39,520 nt of DNA, from NCBI GenBank assembly GCA_017475785.1, contig JAFVEX010000096.1, positions 1 to 39,520 of the forward strand. Reading direction: 5' to 3'. The notes below the pieces were generated by a model that was not told the origin of the DNA, ran no database searches, and saw nothing but the letters and a program-made list of their open reading frames with translations. Shown in pieces: positions 23,599 through 32,157 of the stretch (its first letter is position 1; the number at the start of each line of letters is the position of its first letter). The translations under genes and the position numbers were made by a program. This stretch comes from Eubacterium sp. (GTDB taxonomy: Bacteria > Bacillota_A > Clostridia > Lachnospirales > Lachnospiraceae).

Positions 23599-24986
23599 TG
23601 GAAAGCAGCAAGATGTTCAAGCAGCTTCGCGCGCGGTTTATTGTGATGACCATGATCTCCGTCCTTGGGGTTCTGGTGATCATCATGACAGCGATCAATC
23701 TGCTGAATTACCGCAAAATCATTCAGGATTCCGATAAGATCCTTTCCGTCCTGGCGGAAAATAAGGGCCGCTTTCCGGATGGAGGCGACGAGGGAATTCC
23801 GCCGGAATTCCCGGACGGCCTGCGCGTGGAGGGACGCGCTGCGTCGGAGTCTGAGGGTACATCTGACGCAGGCTCAGAAAGCAGTCAGGATAAAACCGGC
23901 AATACGCAGAAGTGGATGAAGGATCGGGGAAAGCGTGACTCAGGTTTTTTCCGGCAGAGAGGAATGTCCGAGGAAACACCGTTCGAGTCCCGCTACTTCT
24001 GTGTGTCATTCGATGAGTCCGGCAGCGTGACTTCTACGGACACACAGAATATTGCCGCCGTCGACGATGACCAGGCCGTCGAATACGCAAAAACCGCCCT
24101 GAAGAAATCCAGCAAGGCGCGCGCGAAGGGCATGGTCGGACAGTACCGCTTCCTGCGTGTATCTGAGGGCGAGACGACCAGCATCATTTTTCTGGACTGC
24201 TCCCGCTCGCTCGCAAATGTCCACTCGTTCCTGCTCGCCACCATTCTGGTCTCTCTTGTCGGGCTGGCTGCGGTAATGCTGCTGGTGATCCTCTTTTCAG
24301 GAAGGATTATGCACCCGATTCAGGAGAGCTACGAAAAGCAGAAGCGTTTTATCACCGATGCCGGTCACGAGCTGAAAACTCCGCTGACGGTCATCAATGC
24401 GGATTTGTCTGTGCTGGAGATGGATGTCGGAGAGAGTGAATGGATAGACGACGCGCGTCTGCAGACAGAGCGTCTCACGAAGCTGACCAACGATCTGGTC
24501 TATCTCTCAAAAATGGACGAAGCCCAGCGGCGTGTAGAAATGATTGATTTCCCGCTCTCGGACGTTGTCTCTGAGGTGTCGCAGTCGTTCCGCTCACGGG
24601 CCATTGTGGAGGGAAAGACCTTCGAGAGCATCATCGCGCCGATGATCTCGTACCGCGGAGATGAAAAAGCGATCCGCGAGCTGGTATCGATTCTCCTGGA
24701 TAACGCGCTGAAATACTCGCCTGCCGGCGGTCTCATCCGCATTTCGCTCGCCCTGCGCGGGAAAGCCATCGAACTGCAGGTGCGGAACACCACCGAAGAA
24801 ATCAGCCAGGAATCCATCTCGCATCTGTTTGACCGGTTTTACCGCACGGACCAGTCCCGCAGCTCCGAGACAGGCGGCTTTGGGCTCGGGCTGGCGATCG
24901 CGCGCGCCGTCGTATCCGCCCACAAAGGCAAAATCACCGCCTCGTCAGACGACGGGCGGTCACTTTGCATAACAGTTCTTCTATAA
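23598..24986 (+). CDS. Sensor histidine kinase
   Basis: Membrane kinase of 462 residues partnering the preceding regulator. TM1 is at about 14-38. An extracytoplasmic region of about 170 residues follows, with a low-complexity Glu/Ser/Gly/Asp-rich stretch (about 60-105) unlikely to be a folded sensor. TM2 is at about 210-232. Then come the H-box FITDAGHELKTPL, the N-box LVSILLDNALKYS, the F-box LFDRFYRTD and the G-box GGFGLGLAIA. No clear HAMP domain is seen; the linker after TM2 is only about 20 residues. An acidic, disordered periplasm-facing loop could sense cations or cationic peptides, but that is inference. It ends beside a bidirectional terminator. Confidence 0.93.
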   Translation: MESSKMFKQLRARFIVMTMISVLGVLVIIMTAINLLNYRKIIQDSDKILSVLAENKGRFPDGGDEGIPPEFPDGLRVEGRAASESEGTSDAGSESSQDKTGNTQKWMKDRGKRDSGFFRQRGMSEETPFESRYFCVSFDESGSVTSTDTQNIAAVDDDQAVEYAKTALKKSSKARAKGMVGQYRFLRVSEGETTSIIFLDCSRSLANVHSFLLATILVSLVGLAAVMLLVILFSGRIMHPIQESYEKQKRFITDAGHELKTPLTVINADLSVLEMDVGESEWIDDARLQTERLTKLTNDLVYLSKMDEAQRRVEMIDFPLSDVVSEVSQSFRSRAIVEGKTFESIIAPMISYRGDEKAIRELVSILLDNALKYSPAGGLIRISLALRGKAIELQVRNTTEEISQESISHLFDRFYRTDQSRSSETGGFGLGLAIARAVVSAHKGKITASSDDGRSLCITVLL

Positions 24987-25022
24987 TGAAACGGGGACAA
25001 GGGATTCCTTGTCCCCGTTTCA
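24987..25022. terminator. Bidirectional terminator between the kinase gene and malQ
   Basis: A perfect 16-bp stem (TGAAACGGGGACAAGG with its complement) around GATT separates the two convergent genes. The U-tracts are short (GTTTCA on both sides), but the AAAC/GTTT ends of the stem are symmetrical. Confidence 0.7.
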
Positions 25023-25027
25023 AATAT

Positions 25028-26515
25028 TTATCTTCCGTAGGTTTCTGCCAGCGCGCGGATTTCCGCCGCCAGTTCTTCTGTGAATTCACCGGGCAGCATC
25101 CGCCATCTCCAGTTGATTCCGCCGAGTGTCGAGGGCTCGTTCATGCGGGCTTCATTTCCGAGATTCAGGTAGTCCTGCATCGGGATGATCGCCGTGTCCG
25201 CGACGCTTGCCTGCGCCGCCCGGATCAGATCCCGGGCAAACTGTTCTTCTGTGTGGCTCTCACACCCCAGATAGCGCAGGCAGTACCCGCGTGTCTCCTC
25301 CGTTATGGAGTGATACCAGCCCCGGGATGTCTCGTTGTCATGTGTTCCGGTATACACGACACTGTTCCGGATATGACGGTGCGGCAGATATTCATTCCCG
25401 GATCCGCTGTCGAATGCGAAATGCAACACCTTCATGCCGGGGTACCCGCTCTCGGTCACCATTTCCCTCACGGAATCCGTGAGAAATCCCAGATCCTCCG
25501 CGATCACATCCATTTCTCCGAGCGCGTTTTCCAGCGCACGGAAAATATCCATTCCCGGACCTGGCTCCCAGTGTCCGTTTTCTGCCGTCGGATCGCCGTA
25601 AGGAACGGAATAATACGCCTCAAACCCGCGGAAGTGGTCGATCCGGACGAAGTCGTACAGCTTTGTGACATGACGCATCCGGTCAATCCACCATGCGTAG
25701 CCGGTTTCCTTGTGATAAGGCCAGTCGTAGAGCGGATTTCCCCAGAGCTGCCCCGTCACCGCGTAGGCGTCCGGCGGACAGCCCGCCACGCCCTTCGGGC
25801 GCAGATTCTCATCGAACTGGAACTGCTTTATGTTTGCCCACGCGCCCGCGCTGTCCATCGCGACATAGATCGGGATGTCCCCCAGAATCCGGATTCCCTT
25901 TTCGTTTGCGTAAGTCTTCAGCTCTCTCCACTGTTTCCAGAATTCAAACTGCTGAAACTCAATAAACCGGATTTCTTCTGCCAACCGCCCGGCCTGCTCC
26001 GCGAGCGCCTGCGGCTCGCGCCGCTTCAGCGGCTCCGGCCACTCCATCCACGGACGATCTTCCTGATCTTTCTTGATGACTGTGAACAGGGCATAATCCT
26101 CCAGCCACGCGCTGTTCTCCGCGAGAAATGTCTCATAGAGCGGCTCTCTGCCGCTGTCGAACCGTTCAAATGCTCTGCGAAGAGCCGCAAACCGCGTGCG
26201 GTACAGCTTTTCGTACGAGACGTACCGCGGATCCTGCCCACAGTCGGCCTCGTCACATTCCTCCTGCGTCAGCAGTCCATCCTGCCGCAGCAGATCCAGC
26301 GAGATAAAGTACGGATTTCCGGCGTACGTCGAGAAGGACTGGTACGGCGAGTCACCGTACCCGGTCGGTCCAAGCGGCAGCACCTGCCAGATCTTCTGCC
26401 CGGCCGCCGCAAGCTTATCCACAAACTCATATGCCTCCGGAGAAAAACCTCCGATCCCGTACCGCGACGGGATCGATGAGACAGGCATCAGAATTCCGCT
26501 CTTTCGTTCGTTCAT
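25028..26515 (-). CDS. malQ: 4-alpha-glucanotransferase (amylomaltase)
   Basis: GH77 enzyme of 495 residues that transfers maltodextrin segments for glycogen or maltose use in the cytosol. The N-terminal RKSGILMPVSSIPSRYGIGGF is diagnostic. The catalytic Asp is in VRIDHFRGFEAYYSVP (about residue 295), the acid/base Glu in VIAEDLGFLT (about 340), and YTGTHDNETSRGW carries the third carboxylate. The ATG overlaps the preceding nptA stop by one base (TAATG), so expression is coupled to phosphate uptake. No other glycogen genes are nearby. Confidence 0.95.
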   Translation of the reverse strand: MNERKSGILMPVSSIPSRYGIGGFSPEAYEFVDKLAAAGQKIWQVLPLGPTGYGDSPYQSFSTYAGNPYFISLDLLRQDGLLTQEECDEADCGQDPRYVSYEKLYRTRFAALRRAFERFDSGREPLYETFLAENSAWLEDYALFTVIKKDQEDRPWMEWPEPLKRREPQALAEQAGRLAEEIRFIEFQQFEFWKQWRELKTYANEKGIRILGDIPIYVAMDSAGAWANIKQFQFDENLRPKGVAGCPPDAYAVTGQLWGNPLYDWPYHKETGYAWWIDRMRHVTKLYDFVRIDHFRGFEAYYSVPYGDPTAENGHWEPGPGMDIFRALENALGEMDVIAEDLGFLTDSVREMVTESGYPGMKVLHFAFDSGSGNEYLPHRHIRNSVVYTGTHDNETSRGWYHSITEETRGYCLRYLGCESHTEEQFARDLIRAAQASVADTAIIPMQDYLNLGNEARMNEPSTLGGINWRWRMLPGEFTEELAAEIRALAETYGR

Positions 26516-28554
26516 TATGACTCCTCTTCTTCTGATTTGACAACTTCCTTCAGGGGAAGCAGGTCATCTTCCGTCCACTGGTTCGCGGAATCCTCTGCTG
26601 CTCCGGAAGAAATCTGCTCCGGCTCCTCCGGAAGTTCTTCGCCCGTCAGCATATCCGTAAGCTCATCCTCTGAGTATTCCGGTATGCCAAACTGTGATTC
26701 AAGCTGCGCCTCCATCAGTGCCCTTTGCTTTTCGGCTTTTTTCTTTTTCTTGTCCTTGGACTTTTTGTCCTTTTTCTTCTTTTTCTTCGGCGTAAACGGA
26801 GCCAGCTGATATTTATCCTGATATCGCTGATAATCGTCCATGAAGCTGGAGTGCAGGCCGGCCTTGATTTCCTGCATATATCCATGTGATCCGAATGACT
26901 CGTTTCTGGTCTGCACGACGCAGACGCCCACATTTGAGCAGTGATCGGACACGCGTGAACAGTTGGTCAGCAGGTCGTTGAGCAGAATTCCCATTTCACT
27001 GCTGCACTCTCCTGTCTGCAGGCGCTGGATGTGGCGGTTTTTGATGTCCTTCGTCAGGTCGTCAATCTGCTCCTCCAGCGGCTCGATCCGCAGTGCGAGA
27101 TGATCGTCATCCTGCTCAAAGCTGACCACCATAATGTCCAGGATCTCGTTGAGTGCCTTGTCGAGCACCTCCAGCTCGGCGAGCGCCGACTCGGAGAACT
27201 TCAGCTTGTCCTTCTTGATGCGCTTCGCGATGGCCGTCATATTCGCAGCGTGGTCGCTGATGCGCTCGAAATCATTGATGCAGTGCAGCATTTCCGAGAT
27301 CAGCTTGTTGTTGCGCTCGGAGAGGTTGCTGCCGGACAGCCTGACCAGGAAGCTGTTCAGCTCATCCTCCATGTAGTCGAGATACTGCTCCATGTCAATG
27401 ATTTCATGAATTTTCTCTTTATCATACTGCTGCACGACGTCCAGTGACTGTGTGTAGGAATCCCGCGCCAGCCTGGCCATCTCGACCGTTTTTTCGCGGC
27501 AAGTGCGGACCGCCAGCTCCGGCGACATTAGCAGACGGCGATCCAGAAGCACACGCGGCCTGCCGCTCTCTTCCTCCGCTTTTACCGGCAGAATCGCCTC
27601 TGTCAGCTTTACGAGCGGCGTCGAGAACGGGAACAGGAAAATGATCGTTCCGATGTTAAAGATTGTGTGGAATACAGCAACCTGGAACGATGTGACCGGC
27701 GCGCCAAATGCGTCCAGTCCTGCCGGATAGCGCAGAATCGCGTAGAGGACCATCCAGATCACAGCGCCCAGCACCTTGATGCTGACGTGCAGAATCGGCA
27801 CGCGCTTCGCCTTGCGGCTGACACCGATCGCGGAGAGCATCGCCGTCACGCAGGTACCGATATTCGCGCCGATAATCAGCGGGACGGCCATTCCGAAATT
27901 AATCATCCCCGTCAGGGCAAGTGCCTGCAAAACACCGATGGCTGCCGCGGAAGACTGGATGACCGCCGTAAAAGCCGTACCAATCAAAAGGCCCGCCAGC
28001 GGGTTGTCAAAAGCCACCAGCATCCGGCGGAACTGCGGCATCTCCGCGAGCGGAGAGACCGTCGACGACATCAGCGTCATGCCGTACATCAGCACGGCGA
28101 ACCCGCAGAAAATAGAGCCGAGATCCCGCCGCTTCTGCGTTTTTCCTGCCATCAGCAGGATAACGCCGATCAGCGCGACGATCGGCGCGAAGCTCTGCGG
28201 TTTCAGAAGTGAGAGAAAAATATTGTCCGACTGAATGCCGTTCAGGCTCAGGATCCAGGCCGTCAGCGTCGTCCCGATATCCGAGCCCATGATAATCCCG
28301 ACTGTCTGGGAGAGCTCCATGATACCGGAGTTGACCATGCCGACCAGCATAACCGTGAGTGCTGAGGATGACTGGATCGCGATCGTGATAACCGCGCCGA
28401 ACAGCAGACCCTTAAAGGGGTTTGACGTGAGCTTCTGAAGTGTCCCCTGCAGCTGGCCGCCGGTAACCTTTTTCAGGTTGCCGGACATCACGTTCATTCC
28501 AAACAGGAAAAACGCCAGTCCGCCGCAGAGGGAAAATATCGAATATATGTCCAT
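26515..28554 (-). CDS. Na/Pi cotransporter family protein with PhoU-like domain (NptA/YjbB-type)
   Basis: A 679-residue protein. Residues 1-310 form a membrane domain with two inverted Na_Pi_cotrans repeats; both carry the QSSSA signature (AIQSSSALTVMLVGM near 60 and AVIQSSAAAIGVLQA near 190) that binds sodium and phosphate. Residues about 340-560 are PhoU-like helices (DFERISDHAANMT, NCSRVSDHCSNVGV). The C-terminus is unusual: a lysine-only stretch of about 30 residues (KKKKKKDKKSKDKKKKK at its core) is followed by a strongly acidic tail of about 80 residues ending EEEES. Expected role: phosphate movement across the inner membrane. Coupled with malQ downstream. The ribosome binding site is poor, so the start is less certain. 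Confidence 0.9.
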   Translation of the reverse strand: MDIYSIFSLCGGLAFFLFGMNVMSGNLKKVTGGQLQGTLQKLTSNPFKGLLFGAVITIAIQSSSALTVMLVGMVNSGIMELSQTVGIIMGSDIGTTLTAWILSLNGIQSDNIFLSLLKPQSFAPIVALIGVILLMAGKTQKRRDLGSIFCGFAVLMYGMTLMSSTVSPLAEMPQFRRMLVAFDNPLAGLLIGTAFTAVIQSSAAAIGVLQALALTGMINFGMAVPLIIGANIGTCVTAMLSAIGVSRKAKRVPILHVSIKVLGAVIWMVLYAILRYPAGLDAFGAPVTSFQVAVFHTIFNIGTIIFLFPFSTPLVKLTEAILPVKAEEESGRPRVLLDRRLLMSPELAVRTCREKTVEMARLARDSYTQSLDVVQQYDKEKIHEIIDMEQYLDYMEDELNSFLVRLSGSNLSERNNKLISEMLHCINDFERISDHAANMTAIAKRIKKDKLKFSESALAELEVLDKALNEILDIMVVSFEQDDDHLALRIEPLEEQIDDLTKDIKNRHIQRLQTGECSSEMGILLNDLLTNCSRVSDHCSNVGVCVVQTRNESFGSHGYMQEIKAGLHSSFMDDYQRYQDKYQLAPFTPKKKKKKDKKSKDKKKKKAEKQRALMEAQLESQFGIPEYSEDELTDMLTGEELPEEPEQISSGAAEDSANQWTEDDLLPLKEVVKSEEEES

Positions 28555-28597
28555 ATACCTGGTTTAACCTTTCAATTTATAAATCCAATTCTACAAG

Positions 28598-28623
28598 ACC
28601 GGCGGATACTCTGACTCGCCGGT
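28598..28623 (-). terminator. Weak terminator-like hairpin after the unknown gene
   Basis: ACCGGCG and CGCCGGT form a perfect 7-bp stem about 25 bp after the stop at 28648. Only TTGTAG follows on the minus strand, so termination would be inefficient and read-through into nptA is possible. Confidence 0.35.
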
Positions 28624-28647
28624 TCCGGCCTGGTCTTCCCGCCCCTT

Positions 28648-29790
28648 TCAGCGGATCAGGGCAAGCTCCAGTTCCGTGATGTGAAGCTCCCGCTTGCACT
28701 TTTCCGTCTCCTGTTCAAGTGCCGCGATTTCCTCACACTGCCTGCGTGCTTCTTCTTTGTCTGTCTCCAAAAAACCTTTAATCAGCGCGTCCGGCAGCGT
28801 AAACTTTTTCCGAAGCTCGCCAAACTGCACCGTCAGATAGTGATCCTTCTGCTCTGTTACCTCCCCTGTTCCATATTTCTTATGTGTTACCTGCATGCCG
28901 GTCATATCCGGCCAATAGAGCGCGCCGCGGCTCTCCTCCGCCTTCTGAAGCGCCTCCCTGATCGCTGTCATCTTCTGCTCCAGAACGCTGGCCTGCTGTT
29001 CCTTCTCGTCGCTCTTCAGCGCCGACGCGGGCCGCTTTTTCTGCGTCAGAAGCTGTTCCTCGTAAAAATCATAGTTCTGCGCGCAGCAGATCAGGTCGAA
29101 TGCCAGAATGTGATTCTCCCCGTCGATGTCTGTCACTGCGTTGTCGTCTGTCCTGCCTGCCTCCTTTTCCAGCTCTCCGGCAACCATTTCCATCAGGTCG
29201 CTCTCATCCTGCAGCCTGGAGACAATCTCCTCGCACATCTTATAGTAGCTTTTCAGGCTGAAGGATTTTCCGCTCCCGATCTTGCCTGTGTACCGGACGT
29301 AGTTCGCGAACGCCTTTACTTCCCCTTCCCGGTACATATAATTGTCATCCGGCTCAATAAAAGCCAGATACATAATGACCGCCTTCATGTTCTGACGGTA
29401 TTTCCACTCCTCATTGCCGGCCTCGTCCAGCATCTTGTTGACTTCGTCCACAAAAACGTCAATTTTCTTCTGCCGGTACACGTAGTCGGAATTGTCGATC
29501 GCCAGCAGGTCGCGGAAGGCGTCCCGCACACGCTCCATCCAGTCGTCGCCCTGCCTGCAGAGAAAATCAATGCCGCGGCTGGGCTGGGTCACATTATCGT
29601 CCACCAGATTCTCGGATTCCGACATCGCTTTTTTGAACATCTTCCCGAAATTCTCAGCGTCGATATCCCAGTATTTCTGGAAGTTGCTGACCGCTGTCCA
29701 TTTGTAAACCTCATGATGTTCCTGGTTATTCATCACCGGATACTTTTCAATATAGCTGTCGATTAACTTCTGCAGTAACTCGTGATTCAT
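28648..29790 (-). CDS. Unknown protein with McrB-N-like start and tudor-like C-terminal motif
   Basis: A 380-residue soluble protein of unknown function. The start at 29790 is chosen because GGGAGG lies about 5 nt upstream. Residues 29-48 (YKWTAVSNFQKYWDIDAENF) and the following helical region to about 185 resemble, from memory, N-terminal domains found in front of McrB-type restriction ATPases in Clostridia. The ATPase itself is absent. A P-loop-like GKIGSGKS occurs at 169-176, but no Walker B follows. A charged coiled-coil region (about 265-300) leads to a CarD/UvrD-C-like strand motif (VTHKKYGTGEVTEQ, about 305-320). A second coiled coil ends the chain. It is upstream of nptA in the same direction with a 93-bp gap. 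Confidence 0.7.
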   Translation of the reverse strand: MNHELLQKLIDSYIEKYPVMNNQEHHEVYKWTAVSNFQKYWDIDAENFGKMFKKAMSESENLVDDNVTQPSRGIDFLCRQGDDWMERVRDAFRDLLAIDNSDYVYRQKKIDVFVDEVNKMLDEAGNEEWKYRQNMKAVIMYLAFIEPDDNYMYREGEVKAFANYVRYTGKIGSGKSFSLKSYYKMCEEIVSRLQDESDLMEMVAGELEKEAGRTDDNAVTDIDGENHILAFDLICCAQNYDFYEEQLLTQKKRPASALKSDEKEQQASVLEQKMTAIREALQKAEESRGALYWPDMTGMQVTHKKYGTGEVTEQKDHYLTVQFGELRKKFTLPDALIKGFLETDKEEARRQCEEIAALEQETEKCKRELHITELELALIR

Positions 29791-29930
29791 CCTATCCTCC
29801 CTCGAACATAATGAAGTGCGTTCCACCTGCAAACGCGCAGCCTGAAAACATCATCTATACCGTATTATACATGACGGGAATCAAATAAAAAACAAAATAT
29901 TTGTATTTTCGTTAAAGTACCGAAAAAAAC

Positions 29931-29960
29931 TTGACATGACTGACCTGATTGGTGTAAACT
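29931..29960 (+). promoter_or_regulatory. tRNA-Gly operon promoter
   Basis: TTGACA (29931-29936), an 18-bp spacer, TAAACT (29955-29960). The predicted start near 29967 leaves about 68 nt before the first tRNA. The rest of 29791-30034 is an AT-rich spacer with no gene. Confidence 0.65.
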
Positions 29961-30034
29961 GACGCTTGTTGATAAGACGATGACGGGCGGCGTACAGTTC
30001 ACGCGTCCGGCTTTCAGCAGAATTGAAGCAATTC

Positions 30035-30105
30035 GCAGGTGTAGTTCAGTGGTAGAACACCAGCCTTCCAAGCTGGATATGTGGGTTCGATTCCCATCAC
30101 CTGCT
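30035..30105 (+). tRNA. tRNA-Gly (anticodon TCC)
   Basis: A 71-nt cloverleaf. The acceptor GCAGGTG pairs with CACCTGC, the D-arm contains AGTTCAGTGGTAGA, the anticodon loop is CTTCCAA (TCC), and the T-arm is GTGGG-TTCGATT-CCCAT. CCA is not encoded. It is co-transcribed with a second tRNA-Gly only 4 nt downstream. Confidence 0.95.
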
Positions 30106-30109
30106 CTTC

Positions 30110-30181
30110 GCGCGAGTGGCTCAGGGGTGGAGTACAACCTTGCCAAGGTTGGGGTCGCGGGTTCGAATCCCGTCTCGCGCT
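30110..30181 (+). tRNA. tRNA-Gly (anticodon GCC)
   Basis: A 72-nt cloverleaf. The acceptor GCGCGAG pairs with CTCGCGC, the D-arm is GCTCAGGGGTGGAGT, the anticodon stem-loop ACCTTGCCAAGGT gives GCC, and the T-arm is GCGGG-TTCGAAT-CCCGT. No encoded CCA. Together with the TCC tRNA it covers all four glycine codons. Confidence 0.95.
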
Positions 30182-30184
30182 CGC

Positions 30185-30220
30185 AAAAAAGAGACGCTGT
30201 TTTCGCAGCGTCTCTTTTTT
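30185..30220. terminator. Bidirectional terminator after the tRNA pair
   Basis: AAAAAAGAGACGCTG pairs perfectly with CAGCGTCTCTTTTTT around TTTTCG. T-tracts occur on both strands, so it serves the tRNAs (+) and the rrf2 gene (-). Confidence 0.9.
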
Positions 30221-30283
30221 ACTGGTTTTTATCAATTTTCTTTCACACGGATGCCTCTCCGGAGCATCCGGCGGCCTGACCGC

Positions 30284-30718
30284 TCAGATGACATAGTCAA
30301 ACATTGCCTCCTGCCCCCAGTCGAGCAGATCCTGCAGCGTGTACCGGTCTACTACACTGCGCACCGCCTCGTCCAGCTCCTTCCAGATGCGGAGCGGCAT
30401 ACAGGCGTCCTTTCTGGGGCAGGTGTTCTCCTCAGTTACCAGACATTCTACCGGGGCAAGGTTTCCTTCTGTCACGCGGAGAATGTCTCCCACCTTATAT
30501 TCCTCCGGCTTCCTCGCGAGCAGATAGCCTCCCTGAGGTCCCCGCAGGCTGCGCAGGAAACCGGATCTGACGAGTGCCGACACGATCTGCTCCAGATATT
30601 TGACAGAAATCTCCTGCCGTTTTGAGATGTCACGGATGCTGACCGGCTCTCCTGTGTTATGTTCTGCGATATCCAGCATCAGACGCAGTGCGTACCTTCC
30701 TTTGGTTGAAATTTTCAT
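30284..30718 (-). CDS. Rrf2-family regulator with three cysteines (IscR/CymR-like)
   Basis: A 144-residue winged-helix regulator. It has MKISTKGRYALRLMLDIA, the recognition helix region SVKYLEQIVSALVRSGFL and the wing SLRGPQGGYLLAR, all family hallmarks. Cys92, Cys100 and Cys106 (C-x7-C-x5-C) lie where IscR has its Fe-S ligands (C-x5-C-x5-C), so it may carry an iron-sulfur cluster. CymR, the cysteine regulator of Bacillus, lacks these cysteines. Position next to metY2 and cysK argues for control of cysteine or Fe-S homeostasis. A candidate operator overlaps the cysK start region (33293-33309). No iscS or iscU genes follow, since the bidirectional terminator lies 64 bp downstream. Confidence 0.9.
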   Translation of the reverse strand: MKISTKGRYALRLMLDIAEHNTGEPVSIRDISKRQEISVKYLEQIVSALVRSGFLRSLRGPQGGYLLARKPEEYKVGDILRVTEGNLAPVECLVTEENTCPRKDACMPLRIWKELDEAVRSVVDRYTLQDLLDWGQEAMFDYVI

Positions 30719-30794
30719 CTGTCTGACTCCTGCTTTCCATTTTCCCTGTTTCCTGATCGGATTATCACCAGAATATCATAATTCTCGTGTTTTT

Positions 30795-30834
30795 AAAAGA
30801 GGCTGCCGCATCGCGAATCATGAATGCGGCAGCC
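30795..30834 (-). terminator. Intrinsic terminator after metY2
   Basis: A perfect 11-bp stem GGCTGCCGCAT / ATGCGGCAGCC with a 12-nt loop, followed on the minus strand by TC and TTTT. It lies 16 bp past the metY2 stop and separates it from rrf2. Confidence 0.8.
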
Positions 30835-30849
30835 CTGAGGTGGAAGAAG

Positions 30850-32157
30850 TCAGTCGTCCAGTGCCTTAAAGGCTTCGTCCAGATCCTGAATGATGTCGTC
30901 TATGTGCTCTGTTCCGATTGAGAGACGGACGGTGCTGGGCTTGATCCCGACGGATGCCAGCTCTTCTTCGCTCATCTCGGAGTGGGTTGTCGTTGCCGGG
31001 TGAATGACCAGGCTCTTGACGTCCGCGACATTCGCGAGCAGGGAGAAAATCTCCAGATTATCGATGAATTTAAATGCTTCTTCCTGACCGCCGTCGAAGT
31101 CAAACGTGAAGATCGACGCACCGCCGTTCGGGAAATATTTCTCATAAAGGGCGTGATCCGGGTGATCCTCAATAGACGGATGATTGACACGGACTACCTT
31201 CGGGTGGTTTTTCAGATATTCTACGACCTTCAGTGTGTTCTCAACATGTCTGTCCAGGCGGAGGGGCAGACTCTCCAGACCCTGCAAAAGGAGGAAAGCA
31301 TTGAATGGAGAGATCGCTGCGCCTGTGTCGCGCAGAAGAATCGCGCGAATGTATGTGACGAATGCTGCCGGGCCGGCCGCGCCGACGAAGGAAACGCCGT
31401 GATAGCTTGGGTTTGGCTCTGTAAGCTGCGGGAATTTTCCGCCTGCGTTCCAGTCAAATTTTCCGGCATCCACAATGACGCCGCCAAGGGTCGTGCCGTG
31501 CCCGCCAATGAATTTTGTCGCTGAGTGAATGACGATATCCGCGCCGTGCTCAATCGGACGAATCAGGTACGGCGTGCCGAAGGTATTGTCAATCAGAAGA
31601 GGAAGGTCGTTCTTGTGCGCGATTTCCGCAATTGCGTCGATATCCGGAATATCGCTGTGCGGATTGCCGAGCGTCTCGATAAAGATGGCTCTGGTATTCT
31701 CTTTGATGGCGCCTTCCACCTCTGCCAGGTCATGCGCGTCTACGAATGTCGTCTCGATCCCATAGTTGCTGAGCGTGTGCTCCAGCAGATTGTAGCTGCC
31801 GCCGTAAATGGTTTTCTGCGCGACGACGTGACCGCCTGCGTGAACAGCTGCCTGGATGGCGTAGGTAATCGCAGCAGCGCCAGACGCGGTCGCAAGTGCA
31901 GCCACACCACCCTCGAGGGCAGCGACTCTGCGCTCAAAAACATCCTGTGTCGTGTTGGTCAGCCTGCCGTAGATATTTCCCGCGTCACGCAGCCCGAAGC
32001 GGTCTGCCGCGTGCTGGCTGTTGTGAAATACGTAAGAAGTTGTCTGATAAATCGGCACGGCGCGAGAGTCTGTCGCCGGGTCTGCCTGCTCCTGTCCGAC
32101 ATGCAGAGCGAGTGTTTCAAATTTCAGGTTTCTATCTTCCAATGCGAGTTTACTCAT
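30850..32157 (-). CDS. metY: O-acetylhomoserine sulfhydrylase (paralogue 2)
   Basis: PLP enzyme of 435 residues with the classical MetY signature: the opening KFETLALHVGQEQADPATDSRAVPIYQTTSYVF, TASGAAAITYA, YGGSYNLLEHTL, PLP lysine in IHSATKFIGGHGTTLGGVIVD, and the C-terminal ADVKSLVIHPATTTHSEM. It converts O-acetylhomoserine plus sulfide to homocysteine. AAGGAG lies 8 nt before the ATG. It shares roughly the same fold but clearly different sequence with the metY at 6649-7923, so the two may differ in substrate or regulation. It is flanked by terminators on both sides, so it is probably monocistronic with its promoter somewhere in 32158-32255. Confidence 0.94.
   Translation of the reverse strand: MSKLALEDRNLKFETLALHVGQEQADPATDSRAVPIYQTTSYVFHNSQHAADRFGLRDAGNIYGRLTNTTQDVFERRVAALEGGVAALATASGAAAITYAIQAAVHAGGHVVAQKTIYGGSYNLLEHTLSNYGIETTFVDAHDLAEVEGAIKENTRAIFIETLGNPHSDIPDIDAIAEIAHKNDLPLLIDNTFGTPYLIRPIEHGADIVIHSATKFIGGHGTTLGGVIVDAGKFDWNAGGKFPQLTEPNPSYHGVSFVGAAGPAAFVTYIRAILLRDTGAAISPFNAFLLLQGLESLPLRLDRHVENTLKVVEYLKNHPKVVRVNHPSIEDHPDHALYEKYFPNGGASIFTFDFDGGQEEAFKFIDNLEIFSLLANVADVKSLVIHPATTTHSEMSEEELASVGIKPSTVRLSIGTEHIDDIIQDLDEAFKALDD

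Noticed and set aside
24965..26479. A 504-codon open frame on the plus strand
   Set aside because: It lies entirely antisense to malQ, has no ribosome binding site, and encodes a Pro/Arg/Cys-rich sequence without domains. It is a GC-bias shadow.
28681..29766. A 361-codon open frame on the plus strand
   Set aside because: Antisense to the 380-residue unknown gene, which has a good ribosome binding site and plausible protein composition. The plus-strand product shows no domain.
28648..29790. P-loop ATPase assignment from GKIGSGKS at residues 169-176
   Set aside because: No Walker B or other NTPase motifs follow with suitable spacing, and the segment sits in a helical, charged context. Probably coincidental.
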